Shown here: positions 51,330-59,972 of the stretch, piece after piece
Layout of the letters: each line of letters starts with the position of its first letter
Numbering within the stretch: the stretch's first letter is position 1
Assembly: GCA_946405515.1 (NCBI GenBank)
Contig: CAMJHM010000005.1
Span: 1 to 64,000 of the forward strand
Reading direction: 5' to 3'
DNA: 64,000 nucleotides
Source of the DNA: an uncultured Fibrobacter sp.
Lineage (GTDB): Bacteria > Fibrobacterota > Fibrobacteria > Fibrobacterales > Fibrobacteraceae
Made by a program: the position numbers and the translations under genes
Notes under the pieces: generated by a model
What the model was told of the DNA's origin: nothing
Database searches by the model: none
What the model saw: only the letters and a program-made list of their open reading frames with translations

Positions 51330-53885
51330 TTACTTGAAGCTAGCTGTAATCGTCAAACCATCCGTAATCGTTGCACGGCAGGTTTCCGGCTTGCCTTCTA
51401 CGGCTTCGCAGCCCGACCAGCTCTTGAACACGGCACCATTCGTTGGCACGGCGGTCAGTTCCATCTGCATTCCATTGAAGAATTCGCCAGAATAGTTCGT
51501 AGGCGAGCTCGTTCCCGGCAGATGCATGCCTTCCATGAGCACAGAGCCATCACCATCGGCTTTAATCTTGACCGACACAAGTTTGGCATCTCCATCATCC
51601 TTGAAGAATTCGCCCTTGTAGAGGCTGACAACTTCACCATCGCGAGATCTTGCCCATTCCTTGAGACGATCACCCTTCCAGTCGAATCCGCCTGGATAGT
51701 ACATTTCATTCTGCTTGAATTTTTCAAGGTCCCTATCCTTTTCGGACGACGGAATGGTAGCGACCATCTGGTCGACGACCTTGCTCACATTATTACCATT
51801 CAAGTAGCCTTTCCACATAGCGCAGCTGCGGTTGATGAACAGGCGCTTGAAATCGGGGTTCTTGATAAGCTGGATGTACAGGTTGGCAAAGCAGCCGGTT
51901 TCCTTACAGAGGTGCTTACCGCCACCCTGCTTGATCCAGGTAAACATGTTAGTCCCGTCATTGAACTTTTCGCTATTCGGGTCTTCAACACCCCACTGCC
52001 AGCCAAAGCCATGGTCCAAGTCATAGACCATGAACTTCCAGGGCTGTTCCGGACTGCGCCAAGCGCGAACGTTGTTGTTCGGCCAGTCACCGTTGTGGAT
52101 GTAGATTTCGGCAGCCATGTAGTCGGCGAAGTTACCCACATCAATCAATTTCTTCGCTTCTTCGTATTTGGCGTTATTTTCACCAGAGAAATCGTTCGTA
52201 CCGATGAACTGGAGCATCTGTGCGTAAGCATCCGTAGTGCCGCCATTGGCATGCAAGCTGTCGTTCAGGTGCTTGACCATGTCAACCGTCTTGCTGTCAA
52301 TGCCGTAGTTAGATTCGACATAGCTTTCGTTGAAGCGTTCACGCATGTCGTGGATGCCGTAGTAACGGCCGTTATAGAACACGACCACCTGACGGCTATG
52401 CTGATAATCCACACCGCTGCCGTTCAAGATTTCACCGCCCATAGCATCTTCAACGTAGTCGCTCACGAAGCGGTTACCGTTGTTGCGGAGGTTGAAAGCC
52501 TTGTACTTGGTGACATTCGGGTTCGTCGGGAACAGCGGGTAGTTGATGCGCCCATTCTGGTACTTTTCACGCATCACAATGGCAACAGACTTCTTGTCCT
52601 TGACACGGCTCCAGTTACCCATGAGCGAAATGCCAGCATCGATTTCCCAAGTTTTTTCCTTAGAATCGCTGCCCTTCTCGAAATATTCCACATGGACCGG
52701 GCGTTCCACGTCGGCATACATGCCTCTCGGGCATTCCTCAGGATCAGAGGCTTCGCACTTGACGTAGTTCTCCCTGAAGAAGGCGGAGTCCACGGTCACA
52801 GCCACCACCGGCATCTTGACCTGTTCGTTGATGAAGTACGTGTTGGTGACAATTTCCTTCGTCAGGTAGCCATCCTTGTAAGCAGCGCAGCGCAGCACCA
52901 TGCTATGGTCGATGACCATGTCACTGTTGAATTCTTCGGAATCCTTGGTGGGAAGAGAGCCGTTCTTGGTGCAACGAATCTTGGTACCATCGGAAACCTT
53001 CGGTTTCTTCAAAGTAACCGTTGAGTTGTAGAAGCCGGCCTTCGCAGAGCCAAAATCAAACTTGGGAACGACGCCCTGATAAGCATCGGCTTCCGTGTTC
53101 GGGGCTTCGGGAGTGGGCTTGCTCATGTATCTCCAGAGACCGCCATCGATACGGCCCCAGCTCATGCCCGGTTCAAGCACCGGGAACTGGACGGTATCGC
53201 GCACCTGGTAATACTTGTCGATCAGGTAGATGGAGCCACCGTTCTTGTCAAGCTTCCAGTTGGTGTGCGTACGATAATGACGGTCACCGACATCCTTGGC
53301 TTCGGATGCCTTCGGAATGTTCTTTTTGGAGATGAACACATTGCGGAATGACTTAGGACGGATGACCTCGTTACTGAAAGCCCACTTGCGGGTTTTGTCG
53401 TAACTTTCAACAAGGTAATAACCGTTCAGGTCCGCGACTTCATCGCCGGCATTATAGATTTCAACCCATGCGGGATCATCGCCGTCTTCGTCAAGCCAGT
53501 CCAGGTTAACCGAAACAACTTCGGTTATACGCAATGCGGACTTACCCACCCAGTGAACGACCGTATCCCTAGGAACGTACACGATTTTTGTTTTCCAAAT
53601 AGTATCACCCTGTTCAGTGATATCTTCAATGGTCGAATGGACTTCTGGGTCCTTGATTTCAACGACCTTATTCACTTCGCCAGTCTTGGGATCTACAACT
53701 TCGGTAGTATCGATCCTTGGCGGAAGATTATCCGGATTATTCGGATTACTCGGATTACTCGGTAAATTGGAATCGGAAGAGGTAGGTTGTGTTACGTCCT
53801 CGCTTTCAGAATCCCCGCAAGCCAGCAAGAATCCAGCGACAGCCCCAACAGTCATTAGATTTCGAATCATTTTAAAGTAACGCAC
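51330..53885 (-). CDS. CotH-kinase-type lipoprotein with lamin-tail-like domain
   Basis: An 851-residue predicted lipoprotein. The start is placed at GTG 53885, five bases after AGGTGG; the signal (MTVGAVAGFLLACG) ends in a lipobox. A low-complexity Asn/Pro linker follows (SNPSNPNNPDN). The next 110 residues (ITEVVSVNLDWLDEDGDDPAWVEIYN) form a lamin-tail-like domain, common on bacterial surface proteins. The CotH-type atypical kinase region spans about 380-740. It has SLMGNWSRVKDKKSVAIVM, VVVFYNGRYYGIHDMRERFN, HNGDWPNNNVRAWR and the acidic MVYDLDHGFGW. The protein ends in a small beta-domain (MELTAVPTNGAVFKSWSG) with a conserved Cys pair. CotH kinases phosphorylate surface proteins in spore-formers; the target here is unknown. 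Confidence 0.8.
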   Translation of the reverse strand: MRYFKMIRNLMTVGAVAGFLLACGDSESEDVTQPTSSDSNLPSNPSNPNNPDNLPPRIDTTEVVDPKTGEVNKVVEIKDPEVHSTIEDITEQGDTIWKTKIVYVPRDTVVHWVGKSALRITEVVSVNLDWLDEDGDDPAWVEIYNAGDEVADLNGYYLVESYDKTRKWAFSNEVIRPKSFRNVFISKKNIPKASEAKDVGDRHYRTHTNWKLDKNGGSIYLIDKYYQVRDTVQFPVLEPGMSWGRIDGGLWRYMSKPTPEAPNTEADAYQGVVPKFDFGSAKAGFYNSTVTLKKPKVSDGTKIRCTKNGSLPTKDSEEFNSDMVIDHSMVLRCAAYKDGYLTKEIVTNTYFINEQVKMPVVAVTVDSAFFRENYVKCEASDPEECPRGMYADVERPVHVEYFEKGSDSKEKTWEIDAGISLMGNWSRVKDKKSVAIVMREKYQNGRINYPLFPTNPNVTKYKAFNLRNNGNRFVSDYVEDAMGGEILNGSGVDYQHSRQVVVFYNGRYYGIHDMRERFNESYVESNYGIDSKTVDMVKHLNDSLHANGGTTDAYAQMLQFIGTNDFSGENNAKYEEAKKLIDVGNFADYMAAEIYIHNGDWPNNNVRAWRSPEQPWKFMVYDLDHGFGWQWGVEDPNSEKFNDGTNMFTWIKQGGGKHLCKETGCFANLYIQLIKNPDFKRLFINRSCAMWKGYLNGNNVSKVVDQMVATIPSSEKDRDLEKFKQNEMYYPGGFDWKGDRLKEWARSRDGEVVSLYKGEFFKDDGDAKLVSVKIKADGDGSVLMEGMHLPGTSSPTNYSGEFFNGMQMELTAVPTNGAVFKSWSGCEAVEGKPETCRATITDGLTITASFK

Positions 53886-53915
53886 AATATCCACCTATAA
53901 AATAAAGAAACCATT

Positions 53916-53972
53916 CTACACGTTACCGTGTAGAAACAGCCCAATTCAATTCATCCTCTACTAAATCTAGTA
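53916..53972 (-). other. Two short hairpins upstream of the CotH lipoprotein gene
   Basis: CTACACG-TTAC-CGTGTAG (53916-53933) and CTACTA-AATC-TAGTAG (53957-53972) lie in the gap to tRNA-Phe. They could form leader structures of the minus-strand gene. No T tract follows. Confidence 0.35.
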
Positions 53973-54020
53973 GAAAATGAAGAAAAAATGAAAAAACATT
54001 GGTAATATCTTCTTTACACC

Positions 54021-54048
54021 TTGACAAGGAACACATTTTTGCTAAATT
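54021..54048 (+). promoter_or_regulatory. Promoter of tRNA-Phe
   Basis: TTGACA (54021-54026), 16 bases and TAAATT (54043-54048). The first base of the tRNA is 14 bases past the -10 box. Confidence 0.7.
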
Positions 54049-54062
54049 TGGTCTACCCAAAT

Positions 54063-54135
54063 GGTTCTGTAGCTCAGTTGGTAGAGCAGTGGACTGAAAA
54101 TCCACGTGTCGGCGGTTCAATTCCGCCCGGGACCA
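54063..54135 (+). tRNA. tRNA-Phe (anticodon GAA)
   Basis: A 73-base cloverleaf. The acceptor is GGTTCTG/CGGGACC with discriminator A; the anticodon stem-loop is GTGGA-CTGAAAA-TCCAC; the T arm is GGCGG-TTCAATT-CCGCC. CCA is not encoded. A terminator follows at once. Confidence 0.96.
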
Positions 54136-54137
54136 CG

Positions 54138-54168
54138 AAAAGCCTCCGGAAACGGAGGCTTTTTTTTA
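54138..54168 (+). terminator. Terminator of tRNA-Phe
   Basis: AAAAGCCTCCG and CGGAGGCTTTTTTT over a GAAA loop. Confidence 0.85.
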
Positions 54169-54231
54169 CCCAAAATTTACATGGTTCGACTGGTCTAGAA
54201 AAGCCCCGCTTTTGTAAGCAATCTACAGGCA

Positions 54232-54253
54232 CAAAAAAAGGCCCTTAGGGCCT
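54232..54253 (-). terminator. Terminator of the HD-GYP gene
   Basis: AGGCCC-TTA-GGGCCT overlaps the stop codon of the minus-strand gene and is followed by T7 on that strand. The rest of the 116-base gap to tRNA-Phe shows no gene. Confidence 0.7.
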
Positions 54254-55376
54254 AGATTCGCCTGTTACGGTATCCAGAGTAGAAAAGTTCCCAATGATCC
54301 AGAAGGACATCCACCAGTTCTGGTTGGAACTGCGTTCCGCGCTGTTTGATGAACTCGGCACGCACATCCTCTTCGGGCCAAGCTTCTTTATAGCAACGCG
54401 GGCAAGACAAGGCGTCCAGCACGTCGGCTACAGCGCAGATACGGCCAGAAAGCGGGATATCCTCGCCCTTCAGCCCGTCGGGATAGCCCGTGCCGTCCCA
54501 GCGTTCGTGGTGGGTCCCAGCAATCTCGGCGGCAAAGCGCAGCAGTTTGCGCTTAGAAGCACGCAGCATCTCGCGCCCAATGACGGAATGCGTCTTCATG
54601 ACAGCGAACTCCGTCGTGTTGAGGCGGCCCGGCTTGTTGAGCACCGCATCGGGGATGCCAATCTTGCCCAAGTCGTGCAGAGGCGCCGCAAGGCGAATCT
54701 TCTGGCAATAGGATTCCGGCAGGCCCATGAACTTCGCCAGGTTGTAAGAAACCTCGGCAACACGTTGAATGTGGTCGCCCGTCTCCTGACTGCGGTACTC
54801 GGACGCATCACCTAGAATATGGATGATATCCCTCTGGGTGGCCTCCAATTCGGCATTGAGCATCGTGGATTCCACAGTCTTTGCGGAATACACGGCGATA
54901 AGCGAAAGGTTTTCTAAATCCTTCGGAGTGAAATACCCCGGTTCACCCTGTTTGTTGATAGCCTGATAAACCCCCATGACCTTCCCGACAGAATTCTTGA
55001 GGGGAACAGCCAGCACGGACTTCGTGTGGTAGTGCGTCTTCTCGTCGCTGCGGCGGTCGAACCGCTCATCGTTGTATGCATCTTCCACAAGCAGGGACTC
55101 GCCAGTAGTCAAAGAATGCCCGGCAAAGCCCGCTTCCATCGGGATGCGGAGTTCGTCGACACCGTGGGCGACCTTGGTCCACAGTTCGCGTTTTTCCTTA
55201 TCCAAAAGCCACAGGGAACAGCGGTCAGAGCGTACGATGGAACGGCCCAAATCGTTCATGAGCACAAGGAGGCTGTCCACCTTGCGTTCCGAAGCAATCT
55301 TGGGCATGTACTCAAAAAGCAGATGAAGAATCCGCTGAGAGTCGTCCATTTCGTTTTTGTGCTCTTCCGTAGCCAT
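54252..55376 (-). CDS. GAF and HD-GYP domain phosphodiesterase-like protein
   Basis: A 374-residue cytoplasmic signalling protein. Start at ATG 55376, after AAGGTG. Residues 25-175 form a GAF domain (DRCSLWLLDKEKRELWTKVA, ESLLVEDAYNDERFDRRSDE, SVLAVPLKNSVGKVMGVYQAIN). Residues 185-370 are an HD-GYP domain. It has HDLGKIGIPDAVLNKPGRL (the HD pair), HSVIGREML, THHERWDGTGYPDGLKGEDIPLSGRI (the HHExxDGxGYP motif), and AVADVLDALS. Active HD-GYP proteins hydrolyse cyclic di-GMP; the metal residues seem complete. It is a single gene between two tRNA genes. A link to pilus or adhesion control is speculative. Confidence 0.88.
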   Translation of the reverse strand: MATEEHKNEMDDSQRILHLLFEYMPKIASERKVDSLLVLMNDLGRSIVRSDRCSLWLLDKEKRELWTKVAHGVDELRIPMEAGFAGHSLTTGESLLVEDAYNDERFDRRSDEKTHYHTKSVLAVPLKNSVGKVMGVYQAINKQGEPGYFTPKDLENLSLIAVYSAKTVESTMLNAELEATQRDIIHILGDASEYRSQETGDHIQRVAEVSYNLAKFMGLPESYCQKIRLAAPLHDLGKIGIPDAVLNKPGRLNTTEFAVMKTHSVIGREMLRASKRKLLRFAAEIAGTHHERWDGTGYPDGLKGEDIPLSGRICAVADVLDALSCPRCYKEAWPEEDVRAEFIKQRGTQFQPELVDVLLDHWELFYSGYRNRRI

Positions 55377-55418
55377 CACCTTAAAAGTATAAAACTTTTC
55401 AGCAAAATGGTTTACCTG

Positions 55419-55447
55419 TTGACACGGAAGATAAACTTTTTTACCTT
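55419..55447 (+). promoter_or_regulatory. Promoter of tRNA-Ser
   Basis: TTGACA (55419-55424), 17 bases and TACCTT (55442-55447), ending ten bases before the tRNA. Confidence 0.55.
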
Positions 55448-55457
55448 ACACACGCCT

Positions 55458-55538
55458 GGAGGAATAGGCTAATTGGTAAGTCAGCGGTCTTGAAAACCGC
55501 CGCCGTAAGGCTTGGGGGTTCGAGTCCCTCTTCCTCCG
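55458..55538 (+). tRNA. tRNA-Ser (anticodon TGA)
   Basis: An 81-base cloverleaf with a class II variable arm (CGCCGTAAGGCTT). The acceptor is GGAGGAA/TTCCTCC with discriminator G; the anticodon stem-loop is GCGGT-CTTGAAA-ACCGC; the T arm is GGGGG-TTCGAGT-CCCTC. CCA is not encoded. Confidence 0.93.
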
Positions 55539-55542
55539 CTAG

Positions 55543-55573
55543 AAAAGAGTCGGTTTGCGCCGGCTCTTTTTTT
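55543..55573. terminator. Bidirectional terminator between tRNA-Ser and comF
   Basis: AAAGAGTCGG and CCGGCTCTTT (one T-G pair) over a TTTGCG loop with T7 on the plus strand and A-rich flanks on the other. Confidence 0.8.
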
Positions 55574-55577
55574 ATTG

Positions 55578-56291
55578 CTAGGCACCGTAAAATTCCTGCA
55601 TGTCTGCAGCATAGTCGGCCGCAGCCGTGACCGGCTGGTCGTAGAGCAAGGTAAAGACTTTAACAGGCAGCGGGAAATTTCGCCCAAGAGCGCTCAGACA
55701 GGAGAACGTGGTCGCCCCCGTGGTGAACACGTCGTCCACCACGAAAACCGTTCCACGGGGTGGCAACCGCGCAGGCAGCGCCCTTTCGAAGGCACCCGCC
55801 ACGTTCCATTCGCGTTGCGAGCGCGACAGTTTGGTCTGCGATACCCGAAACGTCCTACGTCGGAGCCAGCGGCACACACGGCCGCCATACAGCTCGGCAA
55901 GCGCCCTCGCAATCATCTCGGCCTGGTTGTAGCCCCGCTCCCTGTAGCGCGCCCTATGAAGCGGCACAGGCACAAAGAAAAACGGTCTCGGGAGCGTATC
56001 CACAGTCTGGTGAATTACGCCTCCCGGCATCGCCGACGAGTGGCGCACCAGAAAGCGAGCCATCCCAGGTATCGATTTGTACTTGAGCGAATGGATAAGG
56101 CGCCGCGTGAGCGAATCCATCGGGTAAAGGCAGAACACGTCGGGCGCAGGAAAACTCATCCCAAGCGACTCGCGCTTCAGCCGGCGCTCGCAGTCCGGAC
56201 AAAGCCACGGGTCCAGTGCATCCGAACTTTTGCCGCAACCGAGGCAATCCATACCAAAAACAAAATTTTCTATGGTCCTAAGAACACCCAT
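55578..56291 (-). CDS. comF: ComF family phosphoribosyltransferase-like protein
   Basis: A 237-residue protein. The ATG at 56291 is preceded by AGGAGG at seven bases, so the longer frame is rejected. Four Cys residues form a zinc module near the N-terminus (CLGCGKSSDALDPWLCPDC). The PRPP-binding loop is VFVVDDVFTTGATTFSCL near residue 195. RERGYNQAEMIARALAE and SQTKLSRSQREWNVAGAF are ComF signatures. ComF proteins take part in DNA uptake in naturally competent bacteria. It lies downstream of rodA with a 105-base gap containing no clear terminator. Its role here is unproven, although a minor-pilin operon is present in the window. Confidence 0.85.
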   Translation of the reverse strand: MGVLRTIENFVFGMDCLGCGKSSDALDPWLCPDCERRLKRESLGMSFPAPDVFCLYPMDSLTRRLIHSLKYKSIPGMARFLVRHSSAMPGGVIHQTVDTLPRPFFFVPVPLHRARYRERGYNQAEMIARALAELYGGRVCRWLRRRTFRVSQTKLSRSQREWNVAGAFERALPARLPPRGTVFVVDDVFTTGATTFSCLSALGRNFPLPVKVFTLLYDQPVTAAADYAADMQEFYGA

Positions 56292-56396
56292 ATAAGGCCT
56301 CCTAAGGCTATAGACGTTTTTACGCGGGATTTTGTCCACCCCAAACGAAAAAAAACGGCAGACAGGCGTCTTTTCACGAATAAAGGGGATTACGGC

Positions 56397-57647
56397 CTAC
56401 TGATGGCCGTGGAGCCTCATGTTCACGAGGAAGCCGACCAAAACCATGCAGGTAAGCGCGAACGAGCCACCGTACGAGATAAACGGGAGCGGGAGACCCG
56501 TGACCGGCATGAGCCCCACCGTCATGGCGATGTTCACCACCACATGGAACAAGATAATTGTCGAGGCCCCCATCGTCACAAGGGTGACAAACGGGTCGGA
56601 AGACATCTTGCAAATACTCGTCGCTCGCCAGAGGAACAACGCAAAGAGCAACAGCACGAACGTACAGCCGAAAAAGCCGAACTGCTCGCCCAACACGCTG
56701 AAGATGAAGTCCGTATGTTCTTCGGGCAAGAACGCGAGGTTCGTCTGCGAACCGTTGCCGAAGCCCTTCCCCACCGCGCCTCCGGAACCGATGGCCGTGA
56801 TGGACTGCAACACCTGGTAGCCGTCACCCAGCGGGTCGCTCATGGGGTCAAGGAACGTGTTCACGCGCTTCTGCTGGTGCGGTTCGAGCATGTTCCACGC
56901 CATGGAACTCGCATACCCCGAAAGGATGTTCACCACAAGGATAGCCGCCATCAGCGCCTTGGGCAAGCGCCTACGGAACACGGCAAACACAACGAGGCAA
57001 ATGAAGGCACCCCACAGCACCTGGAAAAGGATAGACTGGGAATGCGAGAGCAGCACCGAGAACACTGGGCTTACCACAAGGAACAAATCCGTGAGCGAAA
57101 GCCCAGCAAAGAAAAACGCCACCAACGTCACCGCAATAAACACGAGCGCCGTACTCAAGTCCGGCTGTTTGAGCACAAGAGCGAACGGCACGATGAACAG
57201 CAGAGCAGGCACAACAAATGTCTTTAGTTTAAACAAGCTAACAGGATGTTTGGAAAGCCAGAACGATATGGTCAGCAGGTACGCAATCTTTGCAAATTCC
57301 GAGGGCTGCAACTTGAAAAAGCCGAGATCGATCCAACGCCCAGCGCCCTTCACCACGTCGCCCGCCAAGAAAAGCACAATGCAAAGCAATACGAGCGACA
57401 CGACATAGACAGGGAACGCAATATTCTTGAGCCAGTCAATCTTCACGAACACGATGCCGGCCGCAAGGAGGCTACCACCGAAAAAGTAGACTATCTGCTT
57501 GAACCAGAAGGTGTCGTACATGGGGATATCTTCGCCGGTCGTCGCGGAATACACCAAACAGACGCCGACGGTCATCAGCGCAAACGTGATGCCCAAGAAC
57601 AGCCAGTCGTACTTGAGCGACTTGTCTAGGAAGCGTCCCGAGCTCAT
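56397..57647 (-). CDS. rodA: Rod-shape peptidoglycan glycosyltransferase RodA
   Basis: A SEDS-family integral membrane glycosyltransferase of 416 residues that polymerises lipid II during elongation. The start is ATG 57647, which overlaps the mrdA stop by four bases; the frame extends to 57824, but only inside mrdA. Conserved SEDS segments are GAGRWIDLGFFKLQPSEFAKIAY, LKQPDLSTALVF, RVNTFLDPMSDPLGDGYQVLQS, AIGSGGAVGKGFGNGSQTNLAFLPEEHTDFIF and LPLPFISYGGSFALT. Last gene of the mreB-mreC-mreD-mrdA-rodA operon; it pairs with PBP2. Confidence 0.94.
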   Translation of the reverse strand: MSSGRFLDKSLKYDWLFLGITFALMTVGVCLVYSATTGEDIPMYDTFWFKQIVYFFGGSLLAAGIVFVKIDWLKNIAFPVYVVSLVLLCIVLFLAGDVVKGAGRWIDLGFFKLQPSEFAKIAYLLTISFWLSKHPVSLFKLKTFVVPALLFIVPFALVLKQPDLSTALVFIAVTLVAFFFAGLSLTDLFLVVSPVFSVLLSHSQSILFQVLWGAFICLVVFAVFRRRLPKALMAAILVVNILSGYASSMAWNMLEPHQQKRVNTFLDPMSDPLGDGYQVLQSITAIGSGGAVGKGFGNGSQTNLAFLPEEHTDFIFSVLGEQFGFFGCTFVLLLFALFLWRATSICKMSSDPFVTLVTMGASTIILFHVVVNIAMTVGLMPVTGLPLPFISYGGSFALTCMVLVGFLVNMRLHGHQ

Positions 57648-59497
57648 TTCTTGGTTTCCTCCTCCTCGATACCGAAATATGCCATAAGCACCTTGCGGGC
57701 CACCGGAGCGGACTTCGCGCCACCACCGCCCGCCGCCTCGAGAATCACCGCAACGGCAATCTGCGGGTCGTTGAGCGGGGCCACGGCAGCAAACCAGGCA
57801 TGCGTTTTCTCGCCCTTCTTCCATTCACCCGAACCGGTCTTGCCACCGACACGGATTCCGGGGACAGCGCCGCGCTTGCCCGTACCGCCCGGATGGTTCA
57901 CCACAGAATCGAGCGCGTTCATCAAAATGCGGTGTGTTTCGGGCTTCATGTGGCCCGAACGGATAACCTTGGGCTCGTAGCGGCGCACCAGCGTGCCGTT
58001 TTCGTCGCGCAGTTCCTTCATAAAGTGAGGCTGGTACACGCCCTTGTTCGTTGCGAGGGAGCCAATAAGCACAGCCTGCTGCAGCGGCGTCACAAGTTCA
58101 CCCTGGCCAATAGCGAGGTTCAAAATAAGGCCACGCGCCCAACGCCAACCAAGGCGCTTGTTTTTCGCATTGAACGAGGCCGAATCCGGGAGCCAGCCGC
58201 CCTTCTCGCCGGGGATATCCACGCCAAGGGGCTTCTCGCCCAAGCCGAAACGCCGGCCGAACTCGTTGATACGCGCCATGTCGATATCGAGACCCGCCTG
58301 GTAGAAGAACACGTCGCAAGAGAGGCGAAGGGCATGGACCACGTTCAAGTTGCCGTGGACACCCCAGCACTTTTGGTAGCGGGCACCATACTGGTAGCCG
58401 CCCGTACATGATTTCGGGTAATACTTGCTCTCGGAAAGGACCCCATATTCCAGGCCCGCCCCCGCCGTGACCAATTTGAACACCGATGCAGGCGTATAAG
58501 TACCGGATATGGCGCGGTTCGTGAGCGGACGCATGGAATCGAGCGCCACCTGGGCCCATCCCTTGTTGCGTTCGCGCTTTTTCAACGAGAAAATGTTCGG
58601 ATCAAGCCTCGGGGAACTCACCATGGCAAGAATTTCGCCATTTCGCGGGTCGATGGCCACAAGCGCCCCCTTCACCGAATCGGGAATCGCCTCTTCGGCC
58701 ACCTTCTGCAATTTCAGGTCAATCGTCGAAATCAGCTGCAAACCTGTAATCGGGGCCTGCGTTTCCACGCCACGCACCTGCCCTACCTCACGCCCGGCAG
58801 CATTCACCTCGACCAGTTTCAAGCCGTTCTTACCGCGGAACTCCTGGTCGTAACCCTGCTCCAAGCCTTTTTGGCCAATGCGGTCCCCCAGAGAATAGTT
58901 TTCGTATTCGGGCAACTTGAGCTGTTCTTCTGATATTTCGCTTGTGTAGCCGAGCACATGCGAGGCAAGCGTACCATAGGGGTACTCGCGGCGGGACTCA
59001 ATTTGCGTAATGACTCCAGGCAACTCAGAGGAATGTTCTTCGATAATGGCCACCTGTTCCGCAGTCGCATCCTCTAAAATGCGGATGGGACGCGTCTTGA
59101 TCCAATTGATACGCTGAAATGCCGTATCCAGGGAAAGGGAATCAAAAAGGAGTTCCCCATCCTTGTCCTTGATTTGCAGGAGCTTGTTGAGAATAACCTT
59201 GCGGTCTTCCTTCTTTTTGGGAAGGCTCATCGCATGGAGCGCAATTTGGTACGAAGGCCTGTTGCGCACGAGCACATTGCCGTTGCGGTCGTAGATGTAG
59301 CCACGTTCAGCCGTAAGCACCACCTTGCGCAAGCGGTTGTTCTCGGAACGCTGGAGATTCTCCTCGTAATGCGTAAACTGCAAAGAATACAGCCTGATGA
59401 CCAGGACCAAAAACAATAGGGCCACTCCGGCAAGGAACACGACGATATGCCAGTTCCTGCTCTGTACCGCCTCGTTATCTTGATTGTCATTTAGCAT
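57644..59497 (-). CDS. mrdA: Penicillin-binding protein 2 (elongation transpeptidase)
   Basis: A 617-residue inner-membrane transpeptidase with one N-terminal anchor (IVVFLAGVALLFLVLVIRLY). The pedestal domain follows (LRKVVLTAERGYIYDRNGNVLV). The catalytic motifs are SVFK in YTPASVFKLVTAG (Ser nucleophile), SCD in LRLSCDVFFYQAG (the SxN position has Asp) and KTG in RVGGKTGSGEW. Its start overlaps mreD by 11 bases. It works with RodA, its neighbour, in the elongasome. A Pro- and Ala-rich loop near 470 is normal for the family. Confidence 0.94.
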   Translation of the reverse strand: MLNDNQDNEAVQSRNWHIVVFLAGVALLFLVLVIRLYSLQFTHYEENLQRSENNRLRKVVLTAERGYIYDRNGNVLVRNRPSYQIALHAMSLPKKKEDRKVILNKLLQIKDKDGELLFDSLSLDTAFQRINWIKTRPIRILEDATAEQVAIIEEHSSELPGVITQIESRREYPYGTLASHVLGYTSEISEEQLKLPEYENYSLGDRIGQKGLEQGYDQEFRGKNGLKLVEVNAAGREVGQVRGVETQAPITGLQLISTIDLKLQKVAEEAIPDSVKGALVAIDPRNGEILAMVSSPRLDPNIFSLKKRERNKGWAQVALDSMRPLTNRAISGTYTPASVFKLVTAGAGLEYGVLSESKYYPKSCTGGYQYGARYQKCWGVHGNLNVVHALRLSCDVFFYQAGLDIDMARINEFGRRFGLGEKPLGVDIPGEKGGWLPDSASFNAKNKRLGWRWARGLILNLAIGQGELVTPLQQAVLIGSLATNKGVYQPHFMKELRDENGTLVRRYEPKVIRSGHMKPETHRILMNALDSVVNHPGGTGKRGAVPGIRVGGKTGSGEWKKGEKTHAWFAAVAPLNDPQIAVAVILEAAGGGGAKSAPVARKVLMAYFGIEEEETKK

Positions 59498-59972
59498 GCT
59501 TTGCCGGTTTCCCCATACTCAAGTAGAACACCAAGGCACCGACAAAAAGCGTGTATGCGCATTCCGGTAACGTTTCCTTGAAGAACAGGTTCGTGACGGC
59601 CTCCCCTTCCAGCCCAGTAAAGAAGAAGTACACCATATCACACACGAAAAAGGCGAGCCCGAGCACACCGACCTTGGTCGGGAAATTAAGCGTAAGGAAG
59701 CGTTCCTCGAGTTGTCCGACAAGGAATCCAATCAAGGTCATCGATATGGCATGCGCCCCGAGCCATTCCACCGGAGCATAGACATCCTGCGTAAAGCCCG
59801 CCAAGAAGCCCCAGAAACATCCCGAAGCCGGACCGCGCTTGATGGCTGCGGCAACGACAAAAATGATGACAAAATCCGGAGAAACGCCGAACATGCTGAT
59901 CCAGTCCGCAACCGTCGTCTGCAGGACAAAGCTCAACAAAAAGAGCACAAATGCCTTCAGCCACTTACTCAT
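59487..59972 (-). CDS. mreD: Rod shape-determining protein MreD
   Basis: A 161-residue integral membrane protein with about five helices (FVLFLLSFVLQTTVADWI, FVIIFVVAAAIKRG, GCFWGFLAGFTQDVY, MTLIGFLVGQLEERFL). The start is ATG 59972, which overlaps mreC by eight bases; the longer frame is inside mreC. MreD links MreC to the SEDS/PBP pair. The context makes the call secure despite weak sequence conservation in this family. Confidence 0.88.
   Translation of the reverse strand: MSKWLKAFVLFLLSFVLQTTVADWISMFGVSPDFVIIFVVAAAIKRGPASGCFWGFLAGFTQDVYAPVEWLGAHAISMTLIGFLVGQLEERFLTLNFPTKVGVLGLAFFVCDMVYFFFTGLEGEAVTNLFFKETLPECAYTLFVGALVFYLSMGKPAKHAK

Noticed and set aside
55512-57227. 571-residue plus-strand open frame
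   Set aside because: Starts inside tRNA-Ser and runs antisense to comF and rodA; very basic composition without a domain.
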